Assembly: GCA_905250125.1 (NCBI GenBank)
Contig: CAJNOL010000070.1
Span: forward strand, 124,001-188,000
Source: Rotaria sordida
Lineage: Eukaryota; Rotifera; Eurotatoria; Philodinida; Philodinidae
Direction of reading: 5' to 3'
Length of the DNA stretch: 64,000 nucleotides
Below, piece after piece: positions 48,001 through 59,339 of the stretch. The notes under the pieces were generated by a model. It ran no database searches and had not been told where the DNA came from. It saw only the letters and a program-made list of their open reading frames with translations. How positions within the stretch are numbered: position 1 is the first letter of the stretch; each line of letters begins with the position of its first letter. A program made the position numbers and the translations under genes.

Positions 48001-48894
48001 AGACCAATTGATAAGTAAATCACAAGAAGGTTGTCTTCAGCCCAAGCTGATCAAATGATAGTCATTATTGTTTTCATTATACCTACTTCAAATAAAAACT
48101 ATTTCAAGTTTAAAACATTGCAGAATATAACGACAAAACCATTCATGTTAGAATTGACATACATGCTGGAGTGAGCTTCTGTACTAGGTTCCATTTTGAC
48201 AGTGGCTCTACTACTATATCCTCTAGAGGGTACTGTTAAGAGGTGGTCAGATTAATGACTGACCAGACGCCAGTACCGATCCCATCCATGGTTCATGGAT
48301 TTTCTTCCATTTTACAATATAATTAATCAATTTTTGTGAAATTTTGCAGACATTCATATTGCTGAATTGAAATATGTTCGTTTCAAAAACAATACAGAAA
48401 AACTTGACCACGATAGACTTCAAGAACTTTCGAAAACGATTGAAGCTACAATTAAAACAACACAAACACAGCCTCTACAACAACGAGCAAAACAACATAC
48501 TATACTAACACGATCTCCAAAAGAAGCTGAAATAATTAAATCGACTACTTTCGATGTGAACAAGCCTGTTGAGAAGTGGACAGTTGATGATATTCATGCA
48601 TGGTTTGATAGTCACAAAGTTCCCGATACTCTTGTAAAATTATTTGATTTTCAATCAGTTGCTGAGATGCACGAATATGCTTTGAAACTACGTAAAGGTT
48701 CGAAAAAAGAATTTATCAAATATGAACAACGATATGCTAAAAATCATGGCGGAGAAGAACTTGAAGAATACATATTTAATCGATTTAAAAATGCTATTCT
48801 CAAGCTACCAAATAGTCCGAATCAAACAATGAAAACATCAATATGTTCTTCTCAAATATCAACACCGAAATCGAGTACTTGTACTATTTCATGA
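45090..48894 (+). CDS. ARM/HEAT-like helical repeat - TIR - SAM-like protein
   Basis: Three exons (45090-46130, 46578-47361, 48350-48894) join in frame into about 789 residues. Residues 1 to about 500 are alpha-helical with armadillo/HEAT character (for example LVILSFFWNLSDRTVIVPWL, LLNILWSISF). A TIR domain occupies about 508-612: MIMISYAH, FGIWIDRDYC, DLWEKIALGIKQSN, VLCLLSQEYFNSKSCRKEA, IIPVYIGEPG. The Glu of LWEKIA sits where NADase-active TIR domains carry their catalytic Glu, so NAD cleavage or TIR signalling is possible. A SAM-like region (about 682-760) starts at KWTVDDIHAWFDSH. The C-terminus is Ser/Thr-rich. SARM1 has the order ARM-SAM-SAM-TIR, so this order differs. No signal peptide or membrane segment is seen, so it is likely cytosolic. 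An alternative exon may lie in the 988-base second intron. Confidence 0.85.
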
Positions 48895-50242
48895 ATCCAG
48901 CTTAAATTCTAAGAACTTGAAATATATTAAATAAATCATAGTATTTTTTTTAGCTTGTATGCAATTAACAGTTTTTCTTTCTTGTTGCTTTTTAATAAAT
49001 CCTAAGAAATACCCAAATAATAATCTTATATTGATGTAATTTCTTAAATAAAATTAATTGAACATCATGAAAAAGATAAGATTATATTAATTCAAGTTTG
49101 AAATCCTATCTTTCCAACGAATAAATATCTTTTTCTTCAGATGATATAAATGTTCTATTAAATTAATGCAATGTCACTCTATTAAATATTTCAAGAGGTT
49201 TTTTCTACTAATCACAAAAATTTCTAACATCATCTTACTGTTTATCTAAAATTACACAACACGATGTCAACGGATTTATCTGATTTAAACAAGCAGTCAA
49301 CAAATTAAAAAATCGTTTACTAGGAACAGTTGCACGAAGCGCAATAAACTGTTTGTCGTGAATAATCTTAAAGTAGCAATAAATGCGCTTATCTAGAAGG
49401 ATTAGAATGTTGCCTCCTCGGCGATATTATGTCTTGATCACTCCTTGTGGTTAGAGGAGTAAACCAATGCATTGATCGATGGCAGAAGCTGGATTTTTTC
49501 GATGAATCTTTTAAAAAGTCTTAATTTAGAGAGATTTTATAATGAATAAGAGAGAAAACGATGGTAGACAACTTAGTGACAAGAGACTAAACAGTGACGG
49601 ATCCGAAAACTGATTTTGAATGTCGGAATTTTTAAAAATCAAATATCTATCTTTGTGTCGCAACCGTGGCGGAGGCGACTCAGTAGATTGGTTTATACCT
49701 CTGCTCGTGATGCTCTTTCTTGGCAATCTTTCTGATCTTATTCTTTTCCTTGCTTCATGCCACCTTTGTTGTTTCATTCTTTTAATTTTTCTAAAACCTT
49801 CGACATATTAGAAGACTCTGTATCGCACGTTGTGCTCTTCCTTCATTTACATCTCCTTATATGGAAGAAAGAGCGAGCACGCCTGAGTGGGCACAAACAA
49901 AGCACAAACGGTCACACGATAGAACAATAAGAGATAATCACAAGGTCAACACGTGAACACACAAATATAGCGAAGAGGACAGCGTTATATAAAATGAAGT
50001 GTAACGGTCAAATAATCGTTACAGACTTCCCTTGCATAAACGACGCAGCAGGCAGATTAGAAGACCTAGTTGATTTTTTACTTTTTCTATCATGTTTATA
50101 CTTTTTGTTTCTATATGTGTGTGTTTTTCTAAGCTTCGCTTCAAAAATATTTTTCTACTCTATCTGACATGCAACGTGGTATGTGCTTGAATGATACACA
50201 ATGTAATTAACGAACATATATATGCAGCATGTGAAAAAAAAC
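48895..50242. other. Intergenic, nothing recognised
   Basis: 3' flank of the TIR gene, then mixed sequence. Open frames here have no domain, and no splice chain was found. Confidence 0.5.
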
Positions 50243-50917
50243 TAGAGGCCGAATCGAATCAACTTTTACTAGTTCGAGTGCGGTTTGGTTCGATTCATTT
50301 TCGATCTCTGTGAGAAATATTGTCTTTTATGATCAAATTCAGTTATTTCTGATTTGCATCATTTGTCTCTTTTCATCAACAGTCAGCTATATGATTGTTT
50401 TCATAATATCGACTTTTAGGTTAGTCGAGTCGAACCTAAGCAAAAGTAATTGTTCCCATTGTACGATATATGTTGCTTAGGGTGTATTGCACTGGTGAGG
50501 ATTGCAACGAGTTTTTATTCATTGTGCTATACAGCATAACAGTTCTTAGCATAGTAGGATTACTATTTTGTCTTGTTATCAATTAGATTCATTGTTTATC
50601 GTGACAATCGGTCAGTCGGTCGCAAGCTAATGCATAGCAAACTATTTTTTTCGTTCTTTGTCATTGCTATTCAATACAATGAATAGCCATCAACGAACTA
50701 TCTAGAAATAAAGTTGGAAGAAAAAACACCTCAAATTAGTGCGCAAGTGTTCTTATCCTTTCAGAGCAAAAACATCACCTGATGGACAGTAGGGTCACTA
50801 AAAGTTATGGCTCTATTGCACTCGTTCGGCATAATTATACGATTTTTCGAGTAGATACGACTTGGACTGAACTGAATCGAACCTGAACTCGAAAACCTCG
50901 GTTCATTTCGGGCTCTG
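50243..50917. mobile_element. Candidate hAT-like nonautonomous element with TAGAGSCCGAA ends
   Basis: The left end TAGAGGCCGAATCGAATC and the reverse complement of the right end, CAGAGCCCGAAATGAACC, are similar. Inside, GGTTCGATTCA-type segments occur at both ends in inverted orientation. Flanking 8-mers AAAAAAAC and ATAATAGC match at 5 of 8 positions, which is weak. Calling it an element rests mainly on the ends. Confidence 0.5.
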
Positions 50918-51647
50918 ATAATAGCATTTTATGACTGAGTTCTTTTATCCTATGGAAAATGTAACTACCATGAAGTGTCAATTAATTGTATTTTGTATGA
51001 TTTAGTACATTTTATAATAAAGATAGTCATTTTGTGAAATATTCTTGAGTAATTGAACATAGACTTCTTTTATTAATTATTCTAGTGTAAAAAAATGAAA
51101 TAAACGTTTGGTGACAACATAATTAATATAGAAAGACTTTCATAAAAATTATATCGTTAAGGGTAACTAAAGCAAAATGACTTCGTTTAGGGACAAAATA
51201 GAAGACCCCCCGTTGTAACTTGTCAACGATAAGCTAGAATAGAAGACCCGAGATCTTCTAATGTGTCGAGTACTTTATAATTTATTTTACATCTGTTCAC
51301 TACTGGTATCTACAATCCTAGTTTTCAATTGTCACTTTAGGATCAACATAATCATAGGGTCAATGAATACTAATAATAATAAAAAAGTTTATTTGATTGC
51401 ATGTTTTTTTTTATTCGCTCATATATACATGCCACCTACAATGATGAATCATCGTTGATTGTAAGCGTATGGTTATTACATTCCCCCAATCAACACCAAA
51501 ATGTGTCATGTTATTCGAACCTTTAAATATTTTCTCATTCCTTTATTGCATATTTTACGATTCTGTTTTTTATTATTTTGATTTCATATGAGCTAAAATA
51601 TTGACTTATTATATTGAAATTTTGAATATTTTTTCCGACATATTCCA
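50918..51647. other. BRAP upstream region
   Basis: AT-rich sequence before the BRAP start codon. The promoter presumably lies here, but I cannot name a motif with confidence. Confidence 0.4.
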
Positions 51648-54600
51648 ATGGTCGTTTGTCTTCGACTCGAGATCGATGACGCATTTGAATCAGATTTAGA
51701 AACACTTAAATATATTGTTTACGAAGGTACTGTTCTTTTTTTAACTAATTTTATTTACCAACTATGATAAGTATTGTTATTTTTAAGCATCTTTCCACGA
51801 ACCAACAGAATTCTTACCTTCAAATACGAATAATAAAGATTTATCTACAGTAAAAACTGCTAGTGCTGGTCAGAGAGAACCACGTGAACTTTTTGTTGAA
51901 ACTTATGTGTTTGACGGTGAATAGAAAAATTGATAATTATCAATGATTGATACACTTTCTTCTTTTTATTTCATTCAATTTAGAATCATTACCTTTACCA
52001 AATCATCGTTCCTTATCATCAAACGTAATGAGTGATGCTATTGAAATGACTTATCTTGATTTATCCAAACGTCGCCAACAACAACAACAACAACAACAAG
52101 ACGTGAATATTTCAAATACAAATGAATCTGATGCTGTACCAAAATCAGCAATAACCGAGGAATCCCAACAACAGCAACAATTAACAACACAATCAACTTT
52201 TACCGATATTACTGATTTACCAACAACAACAACAAAAGATACGACTAAAACAAAAAAAAATCGAAAAGTGTCAACAACTACTAATGATACAAATCGTAAT
52301 ATTTCAAAAACACTATATAATTTAAATCATTATAAGATTTATTTTAATTCAAAGGTATAGAATTATCGACTCATGTATCAACATCTCCAGATTTACAAAT
52401 ACCATTTTATTGTGGTAATCATCTTGTTGATATTACTCGAGGCATTTTACATTTATATAAAGACAAGTAAATAAAATATTTAAATTCATTTATTAATAAA
52501 TTATATATTTTTTAGTAAAGCATTAGGTACAAATAATGAACCAAAACATAGCGAAATGTTAGCTATGTTAGCTATTCCAGCTGATGTAGCTTGTCGAGAA
52601 TTGATTGCATTCATATACCCTGCTTAGTACGATATTTTATGTTAAAATTGATATTCTAAATTTCTTTTTTTTTTCTTTGATATTTATTCTTAGTGATGGT
52701 ATTGAATATTTACGTATTATTCGTGATCCAACACCAAATCAATATATGTGTTTAATTAAATTTAAGTCTCAAGTATGAACTATTGTACAAGAATAGAAAT
52801 ATTACTATACAAGAGTAAAAAAAAAATCGTTCTTTGTTTTTTTTTTAATTTAAAAACAAGAAAAGTTAGTGAAAGATGACGATTTTTTCTTGTAGTGTTT
52901 AATTCTTAAAATGTCTTCTTACTTACAATGATTTTAATATTGATATATTCTATTATTACTCTTGTTCTTTTTTTTTTATTTAGAAAGAAGCTGATGAATT
53001 CTATGAGTATTATAATAATCGTCAATTTAATTCAATTGAAAAAGGTGTTTGTCATTTAGCATTTGTTGCAAAAGTTGATATAACTAGTACAGCTAAAGTA
53101 ATCATTGTTTGATTTTATTCACCTTGAATAAATTTTTGTTTTTCTATATCTATATAGGAAGGATCATGTCCGATTCCTGGTCTTACTGAATTACCACCAT
53201 GTTATATTTGTCTAGAAAGAATGGTAATTTAGTAATTTTTATTTATTTAGATGAATATTTTTTTTAAGGATGAAAGTCTTGCTGGAGTATTGACTATTCT
53301 ATGTAATCATTCATTCCATGGTGATTGTCTTATTAAATGGGGTGATAGTTGGTAATGAACTTATTTATTTTTATATTTAATTCATTTAAAAATTTTTAGT
53401 TGTCCTGTTTGTCGTTATGTTCAAACACCGGAAATGATTGATGGTCAATCATGTTTTGAATGTGGCTCACAAGAAGTAAAAACCGAAAATAAATATTTGC
53501 ATAATATCTTTTTGTTTCTTGTTTTTATATTCATTAGGATCTTTGGATTTGTTTAATTTGTGGGCATGTTGGTTGTAGTCGGTTTAAGCAAGGTCATGCT
53601 TTTGGGTATGTATGTATTTATTGACTTTGGTTTCTTTTTGTGCAACATAATCTAACAGGAGTGTAGAATAGAGCCCATCGAGTCTGGATTTGAAAATTTT
53701 TGAACTCGAGAAACTCTAGTCGTTCAAGAAGTGTGTACGATAATACAAAAAGTCAGGAAAAAATATCTGGTATCTTCGGGATGACTATCCAATTGCGATT
53801 AGAGAATTTCACCGAGAATGTCAAAATGCAGTTCGACCAAGTCACGATCCAATTCGAAAATTTTGAATCCGATGGACTCTATTGTGAAAGTATAAGAATA
53901 GAAAATTCGATCCTCCCACCAGTGTCCGACATGGAATCAAACGTTTGTGATCCGAACCGAATCAAACTCTAATATGGGGTACTTGTCTCTTTCTCTTGAG
54001 AAAATCAATTTTTCAATCATTTTTTCTTCATGTCATTTCGTTGTCGGAAACAAAGGATATTTCGCAGTCGGGACAGCACGATTTTTTGTCATAGAATTTT
54101 TCTTATGTGTCTTTCTTTTCTAATGTATTCAACTAGTGACCTTTATATAGCCATTAAATAGACAGTGCGCTTGCTATGCATCGTCGTCCGATGTGAATAA
54201 AGATACTTTGGTGAAGTAGAATAATAGATCGTGCAATATATAACTTCTGGTTCGTATAAGCTTTTTCATCCTTTCTTATAGGTAATTTTAAATGAACAAA
54301 CACATTCAAAAGGCCTTTGGTGTCTGCAAAATGTTCAGACTGAAGATCCATCTGAAATCGAAAAATGTTTTCATGAGCCGACTCGAGTCGAATACTGCTC
54401 TTCACACAGGGTTCTCGATTGTATTTGAAGATAGGAGGGGCTAAGAGCTCGGCAGAAATTGAACAGAAGATACTGAGATCATCGGCTTTCTGTGACATTT
54501 TGTCTGAAAGAAGATGTAATCGTATCTATATCTACCAAAAGCAGCGCTGAAAACACAAAAATTCTCTTTCTATCATGATTTCCCACGAGATTGTAAAAGA

Positions 54601-55743
54601 TTTTGCAGAAAGTTCGGTATTTTTGGGAAGGAAAAGGTCCAATTAATACTCAACACGGTAGCTTGCCATGTGTCGTTCTTTCGCGTTATATGTTAATAAA
54701 CGCTTTCTCGTACAATGTCAACAGCTTCATCCAGTTGTACATTTTTATCCCTCAGAGATTGTGCTAGCAGACAATTTTCTTTTTATTTAAAACTAAAATT
54801 AAATTTATATTAGACATTTTGAATTAACTCAACATACATATACAATGGATTTAAAACGACAACATGTATGGGATTATGTTGGTGATAATTATGTTCATCG
54901 ACTTATACAAAATAAAAGTGATGGAAAACTTGTTGAATTACGTGGTGAAGGTGTTAGTACTTATGAAATTGTAAGAATTTATTTTTCTTTTTGCTCGTTT
55001 TTTATGATCAGATTTAGGATGATTATAATGAGAACACATCGAAAACTGATACAACTCAAGAAAAAATTGATTCAATTGAACTTGAAGTAAACAAAAAAAA
55101 ATCAATAAATTAAACATAAAGAACTCCTCGTTTCTTTTCTTTTAGTATACTTATTTATTAACTAGTCAATTAGAATCCCAACGACGATTTTTTGAAGATA
55201 AATTACAATTTGTTGAAGATATGACGTGTGAAAAAATCGAAGAACTTGAACAATCAAATAAATTATTAAAAGAACATGCACAACAATTACAAACAACACT
55301 TGATTTAATAACAAAAGAAAAACAACAACAAGAAAAACGTTCTTCAACTAAAATAACAAAACTTCAACATGATTTTGATGAAGAAAGATTAATGAATGAA
55401 CAATTAAGACAAAATCAAAATTATTTTCAAGTTGAAATGCAAAAATTAAAAGAAGAATTTGATACTGCTATGAAAAATAAAGATCAAGTTAGATATTTTA
55501 TTTGAAAAATTTTCGACTAATCTATTTGTGTGTTCTTTTTTTTCATAGGAAATCGATGAACTTAAAGATCAATTACGTGATCTTATGTTTTATATTGATG
55601 GTCAACAAAAACTTAAAGAAATTAAAGATCTATCAGTTGATGAACTTGAAACGAGTCAAGTAACTGTAAATAGTCCGACAATTGCAAGTGCTAGTTCAAC
55701 ATCGACAGCTAATACCGGTAAAACAAGACGAAGAAAAAAATAG
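51648..55743 (+). CDS. BRAP: BRCA1-associated protein (BRAP/IMP), RING-H2 plus UBP zinc finger E3 ligase
   Basis: BRAP is a cytoplasmic RING E3 ligase that in animals dampens KSR-dependent Ras/MAPK signalling and retains nuclear-localisation-signal proteins. Fifteen exons (51648-51726, 51788-51916, 51984-52295, 52355-52466, 52516-52626, 52694-52772, 52984-53097, 53158-53223, 53269-53351, 53400-53475, 53538-53605, 54814-54970, 55018-55086, 55146-55487, 55549-55743) close in frame into 663 residues. A family-specific BRAP2 domain ([20 protein letters not shown]) precedes a RING-H2 (C327, C330, C346, H348, H351, C354, C363, C366). The UBP zinc finger follows ([36 protein letters not shown]), then a coiled coil (about 480-600, from [17 protein letters not shown]) and a basic tail (KTRRRKK). 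A Gln/Thr-rich insertion after about residue 80 lengthens it. Intron 11 is 1,208 bases and holds a small MITE. The splice at 52295/52355 is needed to keep the frame. Confidence 0.95.
53669..53881. mobile_element. Small hAT-like MITE in BRAP intron 11
   Basis: TAGAGCCCATCGAGTC at 53669 pairs with the right end (reverse complement TAGAGTCCATCGGATTC, ending at 53881). Pairing continues through GATTTGAAAATTTTTG against GATTCAAAATTTTCG. Flanking 8-mers GTGTAGAA and TTGTGAAA agree at 5 of 8 positions. A 90-codon open frame crossing it has no domain and I do not count it as a gene. Confidence 0.6.
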
Positions 55744-55936
55744 AAAATGATCAATTTATTATTTCTTTCAAATCATAAATCAAATCTTTTCCAGAATGTA
55801 TATGTTATTCATTTTGTTTCATACATTTTTTATTATCTAAGAAATCTGGAAATATAAAATAAAAATATTAAAAAACAAAAAATCAAATTATTGTGTTATA
55901 ACTAAGAAAAAGATATCTTGTTGGACTGTTGCCTAG

Positions 55937-56553
55937 TAGACATGTGCAGGATCGAGACCTGAATTCTCAATGGGGAGAAGGGATCCTCCTCTCTCAAAAC
56001 ATCCGACTTTTTGCCAATTTTGTAAAGCTTCATGGTAATTGTGTATAGAAATCGGAATTTGAAACACTATTTGCCTTTCTCTGACAGAAAGCGAAATAAA
56101 AATAAGCAAACAATGTCGTGGCGAGGCGCATAGGATTTGGACAGGTAACGAAGGAGAGCCGGCCTGGTAGCAAGTTGTGTGTTATGAAAGAGGTTGAGTC
56201 ACAGCGAGTTTCGCTCTACTTTTCTCGCTCTTGGTCGTCACTTTTAGCACATTAAGGATAAAAGCACTTTCTGGCGAACTTTTAACCTTCCCTAAACGAT
56301 GTCGACAACCTTAACCAAGACTAAAGTTGTCCGAATGGGAACTAAAAATTAGAGTTGAATATTTTATAGTTTAAAGCGAATTATCTTATAAATCATATCG
56401 ATCAGAACATAATTCAAGCGAAATGACTAAACAGAGTGCTAGTCGTCTACTAAATAAAAGAACAAGTATTAAAGAATTTTAGATGGAATGTGAATAAATT
56501 CTGAAGTAATTTTTTCTAAGCGGGACCAAAATACTTAGTCCTGCACATCCCTA
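55937..56553. mobile_element. 617-base hAT-type nonautonomous element, perfect 8-base target duplication
   Basis: TTGCCTAG lies directly outside both ends (55929-55936 and 56554-56561). The inverted ends are TAGACATGTGCAGGA and TAGGGATGTGCAGGA. An 8-base duplication with a TAGnnATGTGCAGG end fits the hAT superfamily. The interior has no transposase. A diverged relative lies at 21365-21790, and the 50-base element at 24573 shares its end sequence. Confidence 0.85.
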
Positions 56554-56715
56554 TTGCCTAGTAATGAACAGTTCGATTGATATGAATTCATTGTTTTGAC
56601 ATTTTTATCTATCTCAAACGGAACTCTTTCAACATACAGTAAGTTCAATATCGTAAATAGTATTATGCTGATGTCTGAAAAACATAAATTATGTTGCTAA
56701 TCAAACAGTACAGTG

Positions 56716-57332
56716 AACTAATGTCGGATTTTTTTAAAAGTACCAATGACTATTTTTTGAATAAATTTTCAACAGTTCAAGTTATAGAGATCGGATTTTC
56801 ACCGTTAGAAAGAGTAAGGCGAGGAGAGGAGGACGTCGATCTGTATAAAATTCATTATGTTTACGACTCTTTTGTATGGTTATTTGCAGTCAAATATCTT
56901 ATCGGTTGTCTATTTTCATGAGTTTTCATGACAAGTTAACATCTAATTAGACCAAAATGTAGCCCAAATCGTCCTGTATTTGTGCTAAAATTTTCAAATC
57001 TTTGTGTCTTATTCTTGAGTTTATTTCCTTATGGCTTGATGTTAAAATGTGAAAATTTTGGCATAAATACAGGACGACTTAGGCTACATTTTGGTCTAAT
57101 TAAATGTTAACTTGTCATGAAAACTCATGAAAATAGGCAACCGATAAGATATTTGACTGCAAATAACCATACAAAAGAGTCGTAAACATAATGAATTTTA
57201 TACAGATCGACGCCCCCCCCCCTCCCCGTCTTACTCTTTCTAACGGTGAAAATCCGACCTCTATAACTTGAACCGTTGAAAATTTATTCAAAAAATAGTC
57301 ATTGGTACTTTTAAATAAATCCGACATTAGTT
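56716..57332. mobile_element. 617-base palindromic foldback element
   Basis: The ends AACTAATGTCGGATTT (left) and AACTAATGTCGGATTTAT (right, reverse complement) begin arms of about 283 bases (56716-56998 and 57049-57332) that match closely, for example ACGACTCTTTTGTATGGTTA and GACCAAAATGTAGCC on both. One arm has a C-run at about 57213-57222 where the other reads GAGGAGAGGAGG. The spacer is about 50 bases. The two open frames in the arms mirror each other and are only a by-product of the palindrome. No clear target duplication. Confidence 0.85.
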
Positions 57333-58808
57333 TTCTAGTTCAGAGAACTTTTACTGAGACAAAAATATGTGAAGAATTGGAATTTTATATTGAAATTCAA
57401 AGAAAGTAAGGATGAAAAGTAATGTTCAGATATATCGTGGAAACAGCAAATTTTTTCGAATGTCTTTTTGTCTTATGCTGATTTTAAAAGTTTATTTTTT
57501 CAGATAGTTAGAAATAGATTTGTTTTACTACATAGATTAAATAAATAGAACATGATTTGGTAATTAAAGATTCGAAAATTTCTCTCTGAAATACAGAATC
57601 ATCTAATAAATTTTCATTGATATCAAAGTCAGAGATGCCGGAAAACTTCTTGTTTTTTCTATCCATGGGTCATAGACTTGGATTGAGCGAATTGAACACT
57701 AAGAGTAACCATTTTGGAAATTCGATTAGATATTGATACAAACACAAGCATTTGTTTTCTCGTGTAATATTTATCTATGATAAGTTGTGGTCATCGTACT
57801 AAAACCTATAGAACAACAATATATTTTCTTTCTTTTCATATGGATACTATACATAATGTTCATTCTTTCCATAGTCAATGTACTTGTTTCAAGTCTACTT
57901 GATTAGTTAGTTGAATTCTATTAAATATCTAAGCAAGTACTTGGAACAAGCACATCTACTGGTTAATAAATATTTAAAGGTGTCCACGAGTTATACAGGA
58001 TTCGTCAAAAGCTTCTCCTATGGCAAGCGTCTGACTTATCCAAGACATACACAATAGATTTTACACAAATATAGACACTACCAATTTCAAAAAAATTAAG
58101 AAGGATAGTTGTTTTGAAAATAAGTTAAGAAACAGTTTTCTTCAGTACATATTCATATTTGCAATAGAACAAAATACATGATGATATTATGATAAAAACC
58201 GTATCGTCGTAGCTTTTCTAGTTCTTGTGTTATTTCCAAAATTGTTCTTCTTTGTTGGAGTAAGTAATAAATGTAGTAGAAGAAAGAATGCATGTAAAAA
58301 ATTCATGTCTGTTTTTTATATGACTCTATGAATGCAGTCATTAATCAGTATGCTAATCATTATCGTTTTTTTTACAGCACAAAAAAAAAATATTCTCTTC
58401 CTCTGATGTCCCACTCTTGCCGTTTAATAATACTTGAATTTCACAAAATTCTAGATATTTCCAGTATTCGACACCAAAAAACATTAAGATCTATATAGAT
58501 TCATACTGGACAAATTTTGCAACAAAATATGTCTCCAAATTGGGATGGATGAGCCAGGGTTAACCCTAGAAAGCTCTAACTCATCCGGTATCTCTGATCG
58601 AAGCATTGATTCTATCATAAGAATTTAAGTAAAGTTTAAAAAAAAAAGCATTAGAACAAACAATTATTGTCTATCTACTAGTATTTCGAGAAGTTTCAAA
58701 AAAAATTTTTTTAAATCTTTTTCTTTTTTCTTGAATCCATTAAAAATTAATATAATGAAGAAAGTTAGTTCTTTATTCAAGAATTTATTTTGTTGTTCAT
58801 TGACAATT
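57333..58808. other. Intergenic, nothing recognised
   Basis: AT-rich DNA between the foldback element and the 3' end of the peptide precursor gene. No exon chain or repeat was recognised. Confidence 0.5.
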
Positions 58809-59339
58809 TTAAACAGAACGGCCAAGTCGTGGTGCTGCTCGTCTTCCATTAAGAGAAGAATCTACTTCAAGAGGATAATCATACGTTGCATCATCATCAC
58901 CAATATAATATCGGTCAGCATGATTCAAATGTGAAAGAATATGAGCTGGAATATGTCGACCAAGACGTGGTGATGCACGACCAAGACGAGGTGAAGCACG
59001 ACCAAGACGTGGTGCTGCTCGTTCAACAAGATCATCAGTAAATAAGATAGTTGGATAAATACTATCGAGCATTTGGTGTTCACTTAATTGTTCAAAATCA
59101 GTTGGTTTTGAATTAATACAAGAGCAACAAACTAATACAAAAAAAAAGAAGAAACACGAATTTCTTAAAAAATCAATATCAATTATATTCATATATACCA
59201 AAGAGAATAGTTGCAAGAACTAAAATCCAGTTTAATTTTACAATATTTGAAGATAGTTTTTGACTAATACCTATAAAAAAACACTTTTTAATATTATAAA
59301 AAAAAAACAATTTTTATCTATACCTGTTGACAGTTTCAT
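58809..59339 (-). CDS. Neuropeptide precursor with four PRLG-R repeats (PRL-amide type)
   Basis: Three exons (59339-59324, 59270-59199, 59131-58809) join in frame into 136 residues. An N-terminal hydrophobic stretch (about 20-34, WILVLATILFVCCSC) looks like a signal peptide after a short basic/polar N-region. The mature part has AAPRLGR at 68-74, ASPRLGR at 75-81 and 82-88, and AAPRLGR at 128-134 preceded by NGRR. Gly before Arg is the usual amidation signal, so cleavage at Arg would give AAPRL-amide (twice) and ASPRL-amide (twice). An acidic/His-rich spacer (89-125) and a two-residue SV tail complete the precursor. C-terminal PRL-amide is the hallmark of pyrokinin/neuromedin-U-like peptides, but those are usually longer with FxPRL, so orthology is only a suggestion. 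The first ATG of exon 1 is chosen because it gives the signal peptide; starting inside exon 3 would lose it. Confidence 0.85.

Noticed and set aside
53700-53972. 90-codon open frame in BRAP intron 11
   Set aside because: It runs through a MITE and cannot be spliced into BRAP; BRAP needs 53605 joined to 54814 to give the conserved [13 protein letters not shown].
56691-57327. Pair of 70-76 codon open frames encoding nearly the same peptide on opposite strands
   Set aside because: A direct consequence of the 617-base palindrome, not two genes.
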